A stretch of DNA of 64,000 nt from Sceloporus undulatus (taxonomy: Eukaryota > Chordata > Lepidosauria > Squamata > Phrynosomatidae): the NCBI RefSeq assembly GCF_019175285.1, contig NC_056527.1, forward strand, positions 109,316,586-109,380,585, given 5' to 3'. Below the pieces are notes generated by a model that was not told the origin of the DNA, did not search any database, and saw nothing but the letters and a program-made list of their open reading frames with translations. This document shows positions 11,517-24,100 of this stretch, piece by piece. The translations under genes and the position numbers were made by a program. Position 1 is the stretch's first letter. Each line of letters begins with the position of its first letter.

Positions 11517-11828
11517 TGTTATATCTCAACATTCTCTCGTGTCCCTTTCCCCAACATTTTAGGCCTGTGCCATGTATATCCTGTTTCTCCTTTCTCCTAT
11601 AAATGCCCTCTCAAATAAAATAATCTCATTCATTTAGAAGATTAAGTTCTCTCTTTCTTCCTCCCGTTTCCTGAATCCCAGCTGCATCTTAGCCAAAGGT
11701 CATTTCTGTCCAAAGATCTTGTGACCTTAGCTGTATCTCTGTTTCCCTCCTTTGGCACCTGAAGGTTGCTGGGTTTCATCAGCACAGACAAATGATATCA
11801 GAGTCAGCAAAGGGGAACATATCACCAC

Positions 11829-12745
11829 TTGTGTGTGTGTATGTGCCTTCAAGTCACCTGTCTATGTATGCGGACCCCATGAATTTCATAGGGTTTTCTT
11901 AGGCAAGGAATACTTCAGATGTGGTTTTACCAGTTCCTCCCTCTGAAATAAAGCCTACTACAGCAGCAGATTTGAGGAAAGAGCAAAAGGAAGATATGCA
12001 GATGACACCATACTAGTAGCAGAAAATAGCCAAGACCTGAAACAATTACTGACAAAAGTCAGGGATGAAAGTGCCATGACAGATTTAATGCTGAACATTC
12101 AGAAAACAAAAACAATGAGCACAGATGATTCACATAACTTTAGAGTAGATGATAAAAATAGGGATGTGGTCTCTCAAGTGGTTAAGACACTGACTCTGTT
12201 GATTGCAAGGATGAACACCACCTCCTATGGTCACACCCGACTTAACAACCTTGTCATTGGGGAATACCTTTACCTAGATGATGAAAATACAGAAATATGT
12301 AGTTCAAGGTTTTCCATACCTTGGGTCAGTTACTAATCAGAATGAAGGCTGAAGTCAAGAAATCAGAAGACTAGGACTTGGAGGAGCACAATGAAAGAAC
12401 TAGAGGAGATCCTGAAGTGCAAAGGTACTTCACTGAATATCCTCGCTGAATGAAGGCATGACTCACTAGAAAAGAATAATGCTAGGCAAGGTAGAAGGCA
12501 GCAGGAAAAAAGGAAGCCCACATTCCTGATGGACAGCCCTGAAACTGCAAGGCCTGAATAGGGCTATCCAGGAGATGTGTCATCCATAGGGCTGCCATAA
12601 GTCAAGGCCAACGTGAAGGCAGTTAACACACACACAGCACTATATATTCATCGGTGGTCTCCCCTCTAAGTACTAACCAGGACTGACCCTGCTTAGCTTC
12701 CAAGATCAGACAGGATCTGGTGTATTTAGGGTATTTAGGCCCTCG
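11829..12745 (-). mobile_element. 5S-rRNA-derived SINE, split by a LINE
   Basis: On the minus strand, 12640-12745 reads as a diverged 5S rRNA: GGAAGCTAAGCAGGGTC (box A) and CCTGGTTAGTACTT (box C). The body (11829-11965) follows in the same orientation with TTTCAGAGGGAGGAAC and ends in GGTGACTTGAAGGCAC. The two pieces are separated by a BovB-type LINE (11966-12633) flanked by ACAGCA on both sides. The 5S head is too diverged, and joined to a SINE body, so it is not a working 5S gene. Confidence 0.7.
11966..12633 (+). mobile_element. BovB/RTE-type LINE, 3' fragment
   Basis: Encodes a reverse transcriptase palm piece GRYADDTILVAENSQDL (YADD box) followed by LKQLLTKVRDES and LNIQKTKTM, matching BovB/RTE elements. 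The rest is broken and internally shortened. The 3' end is GCCATAAGTCAAGGCC..GTGAAGGCAGTTAACAC, followed by an AC-rich tail. ACAGCA at 11960-11965 and 12634-12639 is the target duplication. Confidence 0.7.
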
Positions 12746-13428
12746 CAGATGAAGGAGAGGGTGTGAATTTTGCACAATTGTAGCTGTTACATGTTCTTGC
12801 ATCTCAGAATCCAAATGGCAATTTTATGGTGCAGTTCTATGCATGTTTACGCAGAAGGAAGTTCTTTTGTATTTAAAAAGGAGGACCCAAAGTGTACATG
12901 GGACAGTTTTCTCCTAACATCACCTCCTGCTTTTCTTGATGGTGTTCAAAATCACAATTCTGTGGCAGGCTCTGCACAAACTTCACTTGGCCCCTAGAGA
13001 TGCCAGTCTGGCCTTACTATTAAGAAGACATTTTCTAGTATTTGGGGCACTTTGAGCAATTCCCCATGGCCAGCAAGACCGATCAATCCCTGGGAATGTC
13101 CTCCTGCACTCTCCCCCTTCCCTAGGCCCTGCTTCCTTTCCCCAGCTCCCTTCCTTCCCTGACCTCCTCCCTTGCAGCTCTGAGGGTCCAGTTCTAGCCC
13201 AATGCTACTCAAAGTGTCTGGTGGTGCCCAACCCTGAACCATTGGCTGCCAGTCACCCTTTCCAGGAAAGAAACAATTGCACCCAATGGGCATGAACATG
13301 GGGCTAGTCCCTGGCCCAGTGAGAGAGAGAAAAGCTTGCCTTCCCCACATCAGACAGGCTGACAAGCACCATTCTAGCCCATATGACTTCAAAAGAGGAC
13401 CAAAAAGATTCATCCTCTTTTGGATGCA
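12746..13428. other. Intergenic, nothing recognised
   Basis: A long minus-strand open frame (12994-13500) shows no recognisable domain and overlaps a MITE end, so it is not called as a gene. Confidence 0.4.
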
Positions 13429-13620
13429 CAGTCGGCCCTCCATCTCCATAGATGCAACCATCCATGGCTTGAAAATATTCCCCAAAGATACACATTCCAA
13501 GAAGCAAATTTTGATTCTGCTATTTTAAATAAGGGACACTGTTTCACTACTACACCATTGTATTTAATGGGACTTGAGCATCCATGGATCTGGATATCTA
13601 TGAGGGTCCAAAACCAATCC
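13429..13620. mobile_element. pogo/Tigger-like MITE, copy T2 (3' end decayed)
   Basis: Starts CAGTCGGCCCTCCATCTCC and shares AAATAAGGGACACTGTTTC and TTTAATGGGACTTGAGCATC with the other T copies. The right terminus is not clear. Confidence 0.6.
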
Positions 13621-14039
13621 CAGGAGGAGCTTCCTGGTGGTCTGAGTTACTGGACAGTGAGACAGGCTCCTTTGGAGAGGGATGGCATAGTCTCCTTCTT
13701 GGGAGTCTTTACACAGAGGCTGGAGGGCCAGTTGTCGGGGGGGGGGTCTGTGTGTGCTTTGATTGAGAGTTCCTGCATGGCTGAATGGGGTTGAAATGGA
13801 TCTCCTCCAAGTCTAGGATCCTCCGACCTGGGAGGGCCTGGGGTCCTAGGAGGAGAGGGAAAGAGGCCCTGGTCCTGGGTGGGGAGAAGAGGGTTGGGAT
13901 GGATGGCCTTTGGGCTCTCCTCCAGCCAAGCCTAGGGGAGTCTTGCAGGAGGCGAGGGAAAGAGACCCTCGGGGCAAAAAGCCAGTGCTCAAGCCAGGAG
14001 GGCTGCAGGCTGGGCATCCTCCTCCTTCTTCTTCTTCCT

Positions 14040-14340
14040 GCGGAGGCTGGGATCCCCTTTGCCTTAAATGGTCACCCTTCGAGGCAGCGGCGGCGGCGGA
14101 GAAGCCAGAGAAGAGCGGGAGGAGGAGGAGGAGGAGGAGGAGGAGGAGGGCGGCAGAGCCAGGAAGGCGAGGCCAGGCGGCGGCGGCGGCGTCGTCGTCA
14201 GCGGGGCGGAGGCCCTGGGTCCTTCTCCGGCGGGGCGTTGGGACCCTGCTGCTCCAGCCCGGGATGGACGATCTGGGTAAGGAGGACGGAGGAGAAGACC
14301 CGGGCAGCCCTCCCCGGCTCAGTCCTTGCTCCACACCCAC
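14040..14340 (+). promoter_or_regulatory. TGFB1I1: CpG-island promoter and 5' UTR of TGFB1I1
   Basis: A GC- and CpG-rich block with GGC and GGA triplet runs surrounds the start codon at 14264. No TATA box was seen, which fits a CpG-type promoter. The exact transcription start cannot be read from sequence. Confidence 0.6.
14264..14276 (+). CDS. TGFB1I1: TGFB1I1 exon 1 (MDDL)
   Basis: Thirteen coding bases with a strong Kozak context, then donor GTAAGG at 14277. The same frame is open upstream to an ATG at 13910, but the family begins at this M, so 14264 was chosen. Confidence 0.9.
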
Positions 14341-14902
14341 CTCCTCCTCCTCCTCCTCTTCTCCTTCTTCTTCTTGTTCTTCCCCATCCCTCCTTTCCTC
14401 TCCTCCTTTCTGCATTCCCTTCCTCCCCTCCTCTCTTTGATCTCTCCTTGGCAAAGCTTCGGTTTCTTTCTTTTCCATTCTCGATCCCTTCTTTCCAGAT
14501 CCTCAGCGAGTGGATCCCTCCTTTTCCACCGCAGACACCATCATCCCCTTCCTCTCTGTCTCTTCTTTCCCTTTGCTTTTCCAATTCTCTCCTTCGTTCA
14601 TCTTGCCCTCTTCCCTGCAGGACTTTCTGCTCTTCTCCTCCTTTTTCTTCCTTCCTTTCTTTTGCCCACGCCTTACTTTCTCCCTGTTGCGGCGCTGGGT
14701 TCGAAAACTCCTTTTAGGCCAGCCTGGGTGGGAGGCAGGGAGATATGGGCCCTGGCTCTTTTGGGGGGTGCCTTCAAGCCCTTAGGTCGAAACCCTTTCA
14801 TGGGGTTTTCTTGGCAAGTTTCCTTCGGGGGGGGGGGAGGTTGCCATCCTCTGAGGCTGAGAGAGTGTGACTTGCCCAGGGTCACTCAAGGTTTTCATGG
14901 CC

Positions 14903-14948
<46 letters not shown>

Positions 14949-15070
14949 CCACACATTACTGTGTATGTAGTGTGTGTGTGTGTGTATATATATACAGTAT
15001 ATAAGAATCATATATAAATGTGTGTGTGTCTGTATGTTTGTATATGTGTGTGAGTATATATGTATATATT

Positions 15071-15102
<32 letters not shown>

Positions 15103-18100
15103 CTGTATATATATATATATGGGTATGTCTGTGTGTGTATGTATGTGCATATATATGTTTTTGTATATGTGTGTATATAAATGTGTGTGCATGTGTATAT
15201 ATGTATATGTGTATATATATATGTGTGTGTGTGTATATATGTTTGTACATGTGTATATACGTGTGTATATGTTTGTGTGTGCATATATATCTATATATTT
15301 GTGTGTGTGTGTGTGTGTGTAATATGTGGGTATATATACTGCATTAACTTCCTTCAGCTCTTCCTTCTTTGCCCGAAGTCCCCCAGCGCGTTCTTCCTTT
15401 CCACAAGAGACCTGAACCCAAAGCCCAGCTTGGCTACTTAAACAATGGAAACCCCCCTCAGCTGGAGTGTAGTAGGAAAAGCGGCTTTGCAAAGCACTTG
15501 TGGGGCAGCCTTTACTTTTCAAACACGCCTCAGGAAGAGTAGGTAGACAAGCAACAAATGGGGGGAAGGAGAAAAGAAAGCAGTGTGTGAACACCTTTGC
15601 GTGTCTTGCTCCAGACTCTTTCTTTTCATCCACCCCACTTTCTGTTCTTTCTTCCTCTGGACACTTTCTTGGGGAATGGGCGAAGAAAAGCAGAGTCTGG
15701 AGCAAGACATGGAAAGGCATTCACACGTTACGCCTTCCTTCTTGGCCCCCCGGGGTCCTTGGCCTGGGCCTTCTTTCCCGCTTCTTCTTCTCTCCTCAGG
15801 CCTTGCTATGTCCTTTTTTGCTGGTGTGAGAGGAATGGAGGAACCCAGAGACTCATTTCCTTGGCCCTTCCCATCCGGAGCCAAAAGGAATGTATTTCTC
15901 AGCGTATTCCTGTGGTTTTGAGGCATGGCTCTGTGGTGGCTCTCTCAGGCCTTGAAGCAGAGGAAGGAGAAGACTTAGGGGGGCTTTGCAGTCTTGGACC
16001 CCTGTCCCAGACCCCTATTTGAGCCTCTCAAGGGGGCACAGCTGCCTACAGACACGCATCTCCAGCTGCCTCAAAACAGGCAGGAAAATTGCATTGTGTT
16101 GCATTGCGTTGCACTGCATTGCATTGCATTTCTGTGCCGCCTTTCTCCCAGAAAGGGACCCAAGGCGGCTCACATATTAAAACCATTTCAAAACTTTCCA
16201 AATGAAAATGTTAACATATCCCGTCTAGCCTTGTGCCAGGTTCCCAAGCCAAAACTAGGGAGGGAGATGGTGGTGGCATCATCAAGCTCTGGGCGCTAAG
16301 TGCTGGGTTTGCATAGAAGTGGCACACTTAAATAACTTAAATTATTTCTTTAGTTTGTCCATTATGCTGAAATATAATGATCCCTTTCAACACTTGCATT
16401 GTGTCCTCAAGCAGCCCATTGCCTAACACGTTGGCTGTCCTTTTTCCATCTGAGACGCAAACATGCCCCTGGCTCTGGGTGCGAGTCTTGTTTGTTGCTG
16501 CTCCTAGGAAAAAAGAACTTTAGCAGGATCTTTCCTATCCCCCTATTTGCAGTGAGGACAGGCTGCCAAGTAGATGCATTGCTTAAAAAGGAACATCCAA
16601 CCTGGTGTTACTCAATAGGCTTCTAAGTCCTGCTCAGAATGGAGGACATTTTGGAATTCTTCCTGGACAGAAGGTTGAAATGGTGGACATGTCCTGGAAA
16701 AGGAGGACATCTGGTCACCCTGGTCCTAGTTCATCTGTACCTATGCCCCTCCCTTTTTGCCAGCTTCAAAGCACAGAGGAAAGCAAGAACTTGGGGCGAC
16801 TTTCTATTAACCCCATTAATCTCTCATTCAGTTCTGCAGAGAACATGAACCCCAAGACAAATGTGGGAACTGGATGAACCAACACCAGTTCTCTTTAACC
16901 TAATCCCTCCCCATACACTTTAGAGAACCAGGATTGTCAACAACAATAACAACAACAGCCCTGCTCCATATTGGCCATCTTCTTTCCCAATCTCCCCTCC
17001 ACTCCAGCCCATCCTAGAGAAAACCTAATCCAGTGGTCTCTCCACATTTGCTGGGCTTAGGGGGTGAAGGACCCTCTATGAATGTGGAAAAACTGCAAAT
17101 TAAAAGACACTGTTTTTTTTACTTCAAAGAACACCTCTCTAGGAATCTCCAAGTCCTCCAGTGCAATTCTGTGGTCATCATCTGCCAGAGGTTGATTACA
17201 GAATCATGCTGGATGACCTACAGATGCCTAGAGAAATGGTTTCTTTAGGAACTTTTAGGTTCTCCAGCACAATTCTATGGTCAGCTTCTGGTGGTGCTAG
17301 ATAGATCTAGTGATTCCTAGAGCGAACACTTAATCAACACGGCAAATAATCAGATCCACAAAAGTCAAAGGCCCAAATGTGGAGGGCCAACTATATATCA
17401 TACCTAGGAATGTTGGTTCCCAAAGAGTTTATGTTCAAGATATGGCACCTTCTTTTTATGGGACAGAGATGACTGTTCTACCACATCTCTGCTTCTGGCA
17501 TGTATTTCATGCTCAAATGTTTAACTGAGCTCAAAGGCATAGATGTTGGGATGGAAAATCCAGTGTGCAAAGGGATCTTGTAGCACCTTTGAGACTAAAT
17601 GAAAGAAAGAAGACAATACCATGAGCTTTCATAGACTCCATGCCTTTCATAGACTCCATACCTAATGCTACCGATTTCTTTCAGTTTGTCTCAAAGGTGC
17701 TGCAAAAGAGTGGTGTAGTGGTTTGAGTGCTGGACTAGGACTCCAGGTTCAAATCCTTGCTCAGCCATGGAAACCCACTGGGGCAACCCTGGTCAAGTCA
17801 GTATCTCTCTCAGCCTGAAAAAAATATTGCCTGGAAAATCCTAGGATAGGGTCACTATAACTCAAGATTTGTCTTGAAGGCACATTACAACAACTACAAG
17901 AAAAAATTGGTAACAGCTGGAGTTGATCACAGGGTGTATCCTTCACAGATTAAAGTTTGCCACCTATTCCAAGTCCTCCAGATGTGTTGGGCTGAGTGAG
18001 TGTTGGCCTATAACTCCCATCCTCCCCAGGTAGGATAGGAGCATTTCAGATGGAGGTGATGGGAGTTGTATTGCAGTGTCTCTGGAGTGCACCAGGATCA

Positions 18101-21100
18101 GGAAGGCAAGGACAAGTCTTTAAATTTTGTTTGTATTGGGGTGGTAGGGACTAACTTAGAATATTTAGATTGTTTTATGTGTTGCTTTAAGTTTTATTGT
18201 CTTAATGTTATACTTTTTACATTGTTCAACAGATTTTATTGTAAATTGAGCTGCCTAGAGTGTATATCTTACAATTTGGTGGGGTAGAAATAAATAAATT
18301 AATTAATTTAAAAGAGTGCTGAAAAGGAAGGTGGAAACCTCTCCCCTTTTCAGGCCTTTTATTTTCTTGCATGTTTGTGGGTGGAAGTGGTGTTTTATCT
18401 GTTATAAGCATGCCTTGGGAAAGCAGAGATGTCTCAAATGAGGACATTAGGTTGCAAAGATATGTACCTTCCAACTACAACAGTTCTGACTGATCCTCTG
18501 CCATTCCAGTTCTTCAGCTGCCTTTAAAATGTTCCACTTCCTATTTCCTCCTCAGCTTACTTCAGGTGCTGCAAAAGTAGTTTGGTCTCATTTAACTTCA
18601 GGCGGAGAGAGGAAGGTGTGGAGTCTTGCCCTTCCCAATAGGCTCTGGCAAAAGCAAACTGCTGCACTGCTGCAACGTCTCCTAGCTTGTGTGTTCTTCA
18701 TTAATATATTTTATCATCTTGACTACACATATTTCAGTTTTCATTTGTAAAACACTGGAGGTTATGCAGTTCTGATTTTATGTACCATTCTGCTGGGAAG
18801 TAGGAGGCAGACACATTTCACCCAGATAGAGCCCAATCCACCAAGCCAGCTTCAGTCGTTCCTAAAGGGGGGCTTTGGGCTAGTAATTGTCTCTCATCCT
18901 AGTGTGGTTTACAAGATGATTGTGCAGAGGGAGCAGACTTTGGCCTCAAGCAAGAGAAGGCAGCAGAACTAAAATGCAATAAATGAAATGTTAATTGTAA
19001 TCAGTAGGGACCGTGGAAGAGGGGGATTGTGCCGCATGCTCCTTGGTGTGCATTTGTTTCTTATATTCAGCTCTAAGCACTGAAGTGCCTGCTGGATCAA
19101 TGAAGGATTAGGATGAAGCTGGGTGATCTTGTGTGCCCTTTGTTCCCAATCCCCCAGTTTGCCCATTGGCGTTGAAGTGTCATGCTCTTAGGGAGGTTAT
19201 AAGGCTGGGTGTCACCTCTCTCTTTCCCTCTCCCATATCCCTGCGCCATCTCCATGTCTCTTATCCTCCCCTCTTGTATGTTACATTCCTGTCTCTCTCC
19301 CTCTGTGGTTTCCTTCTCAGCCTTAGACACATTTCTACCCTGTGACATCAGCCAGAAAGTGGTGGAGGGAAGGAGAGGAAAGAAAGAGCGAGAGAAATGC
19401 TCCCCCACCCTCTCCTTCCTCAATCCCTTTGATTCTTCCCTCTGCCTTTTCTAAGCGTATCCATCTCAGCAAGCAGCTGGAATAACAGTTAAACATTCAA
19501 TCTGTCTCATTAGGGTCTTCAAATTCTTCTCTTCTCTGGACACCCCCTCCTCTTCTTTTGGCCTAGGATGACCTATGGAGGGGAGGATTAATCCAGCTGT
19601 CTATCCACACAACCTTATTGGGGAAATGAATAGAGTGGAGAAAGGGACAGGAAAGGGGTGTTTTGACAAGGGGTGCAAGAGTACTGTGTGGCAAGGTCTG
19701 GGTTTGGGGACCAGTAGGTCATATCATGCTCTCAGCCTCAGGTGAAGGCAATGGCAAACCTTATCTGAACAAATCTTGCCAAGAAATCCTACCATAGGGT
19801 CCCCATAAGTGGGAAACTACTTGAAGGCACACAATAGCAAACAACAAAATGGTGATGGATGTGTGTACGACAGTGGTTCCCATACTTTGGCCCTCCAGAT
19901 GTTTTGGACTTCAATTCCAAAAAGCCAGCTTCCCCAACAGTCAGGAATTCTGGAAGCTAAAATTCAAAATATCTGGAGGACCAAAGTTTGGGAATCACTG
20001 GAGTACAATGAGAATGCTTCTGTTCAAATGAGGGAGATTACTGGATGAGGAAGGAGGTGAAGGCAATACTAGATCCTAACAGATGATCCTCTCGATTGCA
20101 GAGCAGATCAAAGGACTCTTATCCCTAGAAAATTTCTGATGGGTTTGGAAAGGATTTATGTGTCTGAATTCAAATAGGCATGGAAAGAAAACTGTGGATG
20201 TGAGGCTGAAATATTTGATGTGCAGAGTGGAGATCAACTGTAGATGTGAAAAAGGACTAGAAATCTACTGGATCAGGGATCAATGAATTATTGAGGTTTA
20301 TTTAGCATTAAGAGCCAAGTCAATCTGGTCTTCTACAGAGCTGCTTTTCTTTGACTATTGAACAGTCCCAAAAATGTGAGAGTGTCTCTTTGGGAGGGAT
20401 TTATTATAATTGTGACTTTGTGGTTGAAACAGAATGCCAGCTACCTGGAATTGGGAATCCACACAGGCCTAGACTAGAATGGATCTATGGAAACCAGTCT
20501 CAGTTTAGGGAGCTGACACTAATGCCAAATAACCAAAATGCTGTAAAGGATCTGTGGGGGAGTGTGTGGGTTTTGTGTCTGAAATGCATTTGGGCTGCAT
20601 ATGTGAACTTTATTTCGAAAGAGAAATGTTTTGGGGGTTTTTAAAAACAATTTGGCCCACAGCAATGCATTTTGTTCTGGCCTGGTGTCCAGAGCAAGGA
20701 AAAGTTACATTTTTTGGGCTACAGCTTCCAGAATCTGTTTCTCCTTTGGCCATGTAGCTGGGGTCCAAAAAAGTAGTTTTATAAAGCTTTCAATATTAAC
20801 ATGTACTAATTTGTTGTTTTAGGCTAAGCTGCTGCTAATGTTTATTCTGTAGCATCCACAGAGTGTTTGGTAGAGTCTGCACAGACTTGGAAGTGGCACA
20901 TTCCTTGCCTTAGATAGAACTTACAAGCTAAATCAAATGAAATTGAAAAATAGGATGGCAAAAGGCTGCCGTGGATATTTGGCGGGGGTGGTGGCGGTAT
21001 TAACCTGAGCTGTGTATCACTGGGTGTGTGATGACAAATGTTGTTTTTTTTTATCCCTTGTGGCCTTTTGGGCTTCCATATTCCTACAATGCAAAGGTCT

Positions 21101-24100
21101 TTGTCAAATATAATATGGTTGGCCCTCTCTATCCACAGATCTTTTATCCATGGATTCAAGTATCCACATAATTTTTATCATGGGTTCCACAGCTTGAAAA
21201 TATTTTAAAAATATAAAAATTCCAAAAAAACAAACCTTGATTTTGTCATTTTATATAAGGGACATCATTTAACTATCCATTGAGAGAGGGAGAGAGAGAG
21301 AGAACATTTAATGGGACTTGAACATCCATAGATTTTGGTATCCATAGGGTGTCCTGGAACCAAACCCCAGCAGATGCCAAAAGCCCAGTATATGTTGTAG
21401 TAACTATGGCTCTAATAACCATACCATGAATTCCTGAAAGGTCACTAGTTCTGTGGATTTGTGTAAGAATTGTTGTTATGTATCTCTGTTGCTTTGCTGT
21501 TGTTGTTATTATTGTGTGCCTTCAAGTTGTTTCCGACTTATGGCAACTCTAAGACAAACCTATGACGGGCTTTTCTTGGCAAGATTTGTTCAGAGGAGGT
21601 TTGCAATTGCTTTCCTCCAAGGTTGAGAGTGTGTCAGTTGCCCAAGGTAGATTTAATGGCCAAGACTTTCTCAAAATGCTAGACTAGTGATTCCGTTTTC
21701 CAGGTGTTTTGGACTTAAACTCCCAGAAGCCCTATTCTAGCTAGACTGAATGTCACAAACAAGAAGGCAACAACTGGCCATCCCAGGACAGAATACAACA
21801 GTCCTCTTGAGTAGGACTGGCCCTTTTGTGAGTCAGAGTGAGGGAGGCATCTCAGGCGGCAGATGCTAGAGAACAACAGTGGCAGTGTTTCTAGTGTGCA
21901 GGAATGCCACACAAACTTCCCTGGCAGCTCATAAACTACCCTTCAGGTGTGGTGGCACAGGGCACAGTCCCATCCCCAGTTCTGAAATAAGGCCTTTCCA
22001 GACTAGGTTAGATCCATTAGATCCATTAGACTTGCCTCCCCCCTCTGTTGATACCTCTATTGATACCGATACCAAAATTGACTGATACTATCGCCCCCAT
22101 CCCTCCCTCTTCTAGAGGAAGACTCATTTCTTGCACTAATCTGCCCAAAATTTCAGTGTATTCCTATTGGACAGTTTGAAATTTTTGAAGTTTAATCTCT
22201 TTTTATGGGTTGATCACTGTTTTTATGACTGGGGGGGGGAGGGTTGGGGTTTTGGGGTTTTTAAATTGTAATTTTTAATTGTTTGATGTTTTATTTATAC
22301 TGTTGGAATCCGCTTTGATTCCTTTGTGAAAAAGCGGAATACAAATAAAGGTTGTTATTATTATTATTGTTATTTTGCTGTCAGTCCAGCCAACTTTGCC
22401 TCAGACCGCACTATGTCTTTCTGCGCGGGGAGCTGTCGGTCCTTCAGCAACCAACCACAAAGGCATAACAATAATATCTATGCCACTGGGACTTGACAGT
22501 AGGCCATTTAGGTCTCACTCAACCTTCATTTAATGCCTCCGCAGCAAAAATTGGTTAACCGAGGGGTTATGGGTATTCTTTTTTTTTTATCCTGCCTTTC
22601 TCCCAAAATGGGACCCAAGGCGGCTTCTTGTAATAGCCAGAGCTTAACGTATGGTGTTACAGTGCTTCATATAGCAAGACACTATTCATGGGCTTTTCCT
22701 TTCCACCACTTTCTTCTGCAAGATGTATATAATATTTGCTGAACCATACACTCCCAACAGTTCCAATTTGGCAGGGGTAGTCTGACATTCCACTTTTTCA
22801 GCTGCTTTTAAAATGTCCCAGTTTCTCTCTCCTTCTCCCACTTTCCCCTTTTGTCTTCAACATACTTCAGTTGCTGCAAACTAAGTTCAAAATGCAAAAG
22901 TAGTTTGTACTGTTTTAAATTTAGCAGGGAGGAAAGTAGGGATCTTTGCCCTTCCCAGTAGATGCAGGCAAAAGCAAATGGCTGCAGCCTTTCCTGGATT
23001 GCATGCTCTTCCTTATTAATATCTTTTGCCATCTTGACCACATTCTAATGTCACTTGGCCACATGTGTCAGAGTTTCAGTCTGTGAAACATTAGAGGGTA
23101 TAACCGGCCTCACAGGTTTATTGTAAGGTTTAATAACATGTACCCAACACTTAAAAAGAAAAGAAGCATCATAAGAACTTGGAAGCATTGTTTCCCAAAT
23201 TGTATAGTGTGCAGTTTGTCTAGGAAACTTAAAAAATCAGGTAGGAATATCCTGCAGAAATATTACATTAATGGGTTTATTCTTAAAGGATCAGCTTGGA
23301 AAGTATCTATTTTGGGGCAGGCGTGTTGAAATTGACACACTCCAGATGTGTTTTAATTGTGCTCTCAATCATTTTGCTGGATAGGGATGTTTAACACATC
23401 TGGAGCATATCGGGTGGAGCAATGCTAATTTTAGGCTCTTTCAAACATTAGGAGTACTGTCTCAATATCTTTAATATTTTACGGCTGTAGCCAGTAGCTG
23501 GCTTTGAGAACACATGGGAATTGTGCTAGTATCTTCTTCTTCTTTTTCTTCTTCTTCTTAAACATACAACCCCTTTCCTGGCATCTTGGGATAAACTGGC
23601 TGAGGCTAGAATGATTAACAGATTGGTTGTCCTAAATGCCTGCTATGATCTGATGCTTACAGAACTGTTGGATTTGGGGAACTCAAAAAGCCCTCTGTAG
23701 AAGTCAGTCTGGGTGGGAAAAGAGGGAATGTACAAAAGAGGGATTGTGTGGAAGGGAATGCATGTTTGCCTGCGGGAGGAATGGAAAGTTTAAGTAAATC
23801 TTTCTTTCTGCAGGCAGTGGCTGAGAGAGGCAGACAACTAGCACACGTGTATAGCTGTGCAGAGTTAATTCTGAGGTCAGATTTCTTAGCCCAAGAACTT
23901 GTTCTAAACGCTAGGAAACTCTTGAACCTAGGAGGTATCAAGAGAGGCTCTGGACGTGTGCAGAATATCATCACCTTGCCTTTGAATCAGAATTTGGAAT
24001 AGTAACTTATTTGGACAAAAACTCCCAGAACCATCCTGAAAAAGCAGTTGCAATCCAGAAAAGTAATGTTTCTAAACTCTGCTTTAAATAATATATCAAT

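Noticed and set aside
12640-12745. Possible 5S rRNA gene
   Set aside because: Diverged from 5S and fused to a SINE body in the same orientation; reads as a 5S-derived SINE head.
12994-13500. 168-codon minus-strand open frame
   Set aside because: No recognisable domain or splice context, it overlaps the left end of a pogo-like MITE, and has no homologue I know.
13785-14970. Several long open frames (210-310 codons) on both strands around the TGFB1I1 promoter
   Set aside because: Low-complexity Arg/Glu/Ser/Leu/Pro peptides made by GGA/TCC and GGC triplet runs; only ATG 14264 joins to real exons.
15000-15340. Periodic direct repeats suggestive of a CRISPR array
   Set aside because: Simple dinucleotide repeat in a vertebrate intron; no fixed repeat/spacer units.
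14895-15720. Open frames rich in Tyr, His, Thr, Cys and Val
   Set aside because: Translations of the TG/TA microsatellite.
17708-17902. Possible tRNA gene (A and B boxes)
   Set aside because: The boxes belong to a SINE repeated about thirteen times; no tRNA cloverleaf or CCA-side stem is intact.
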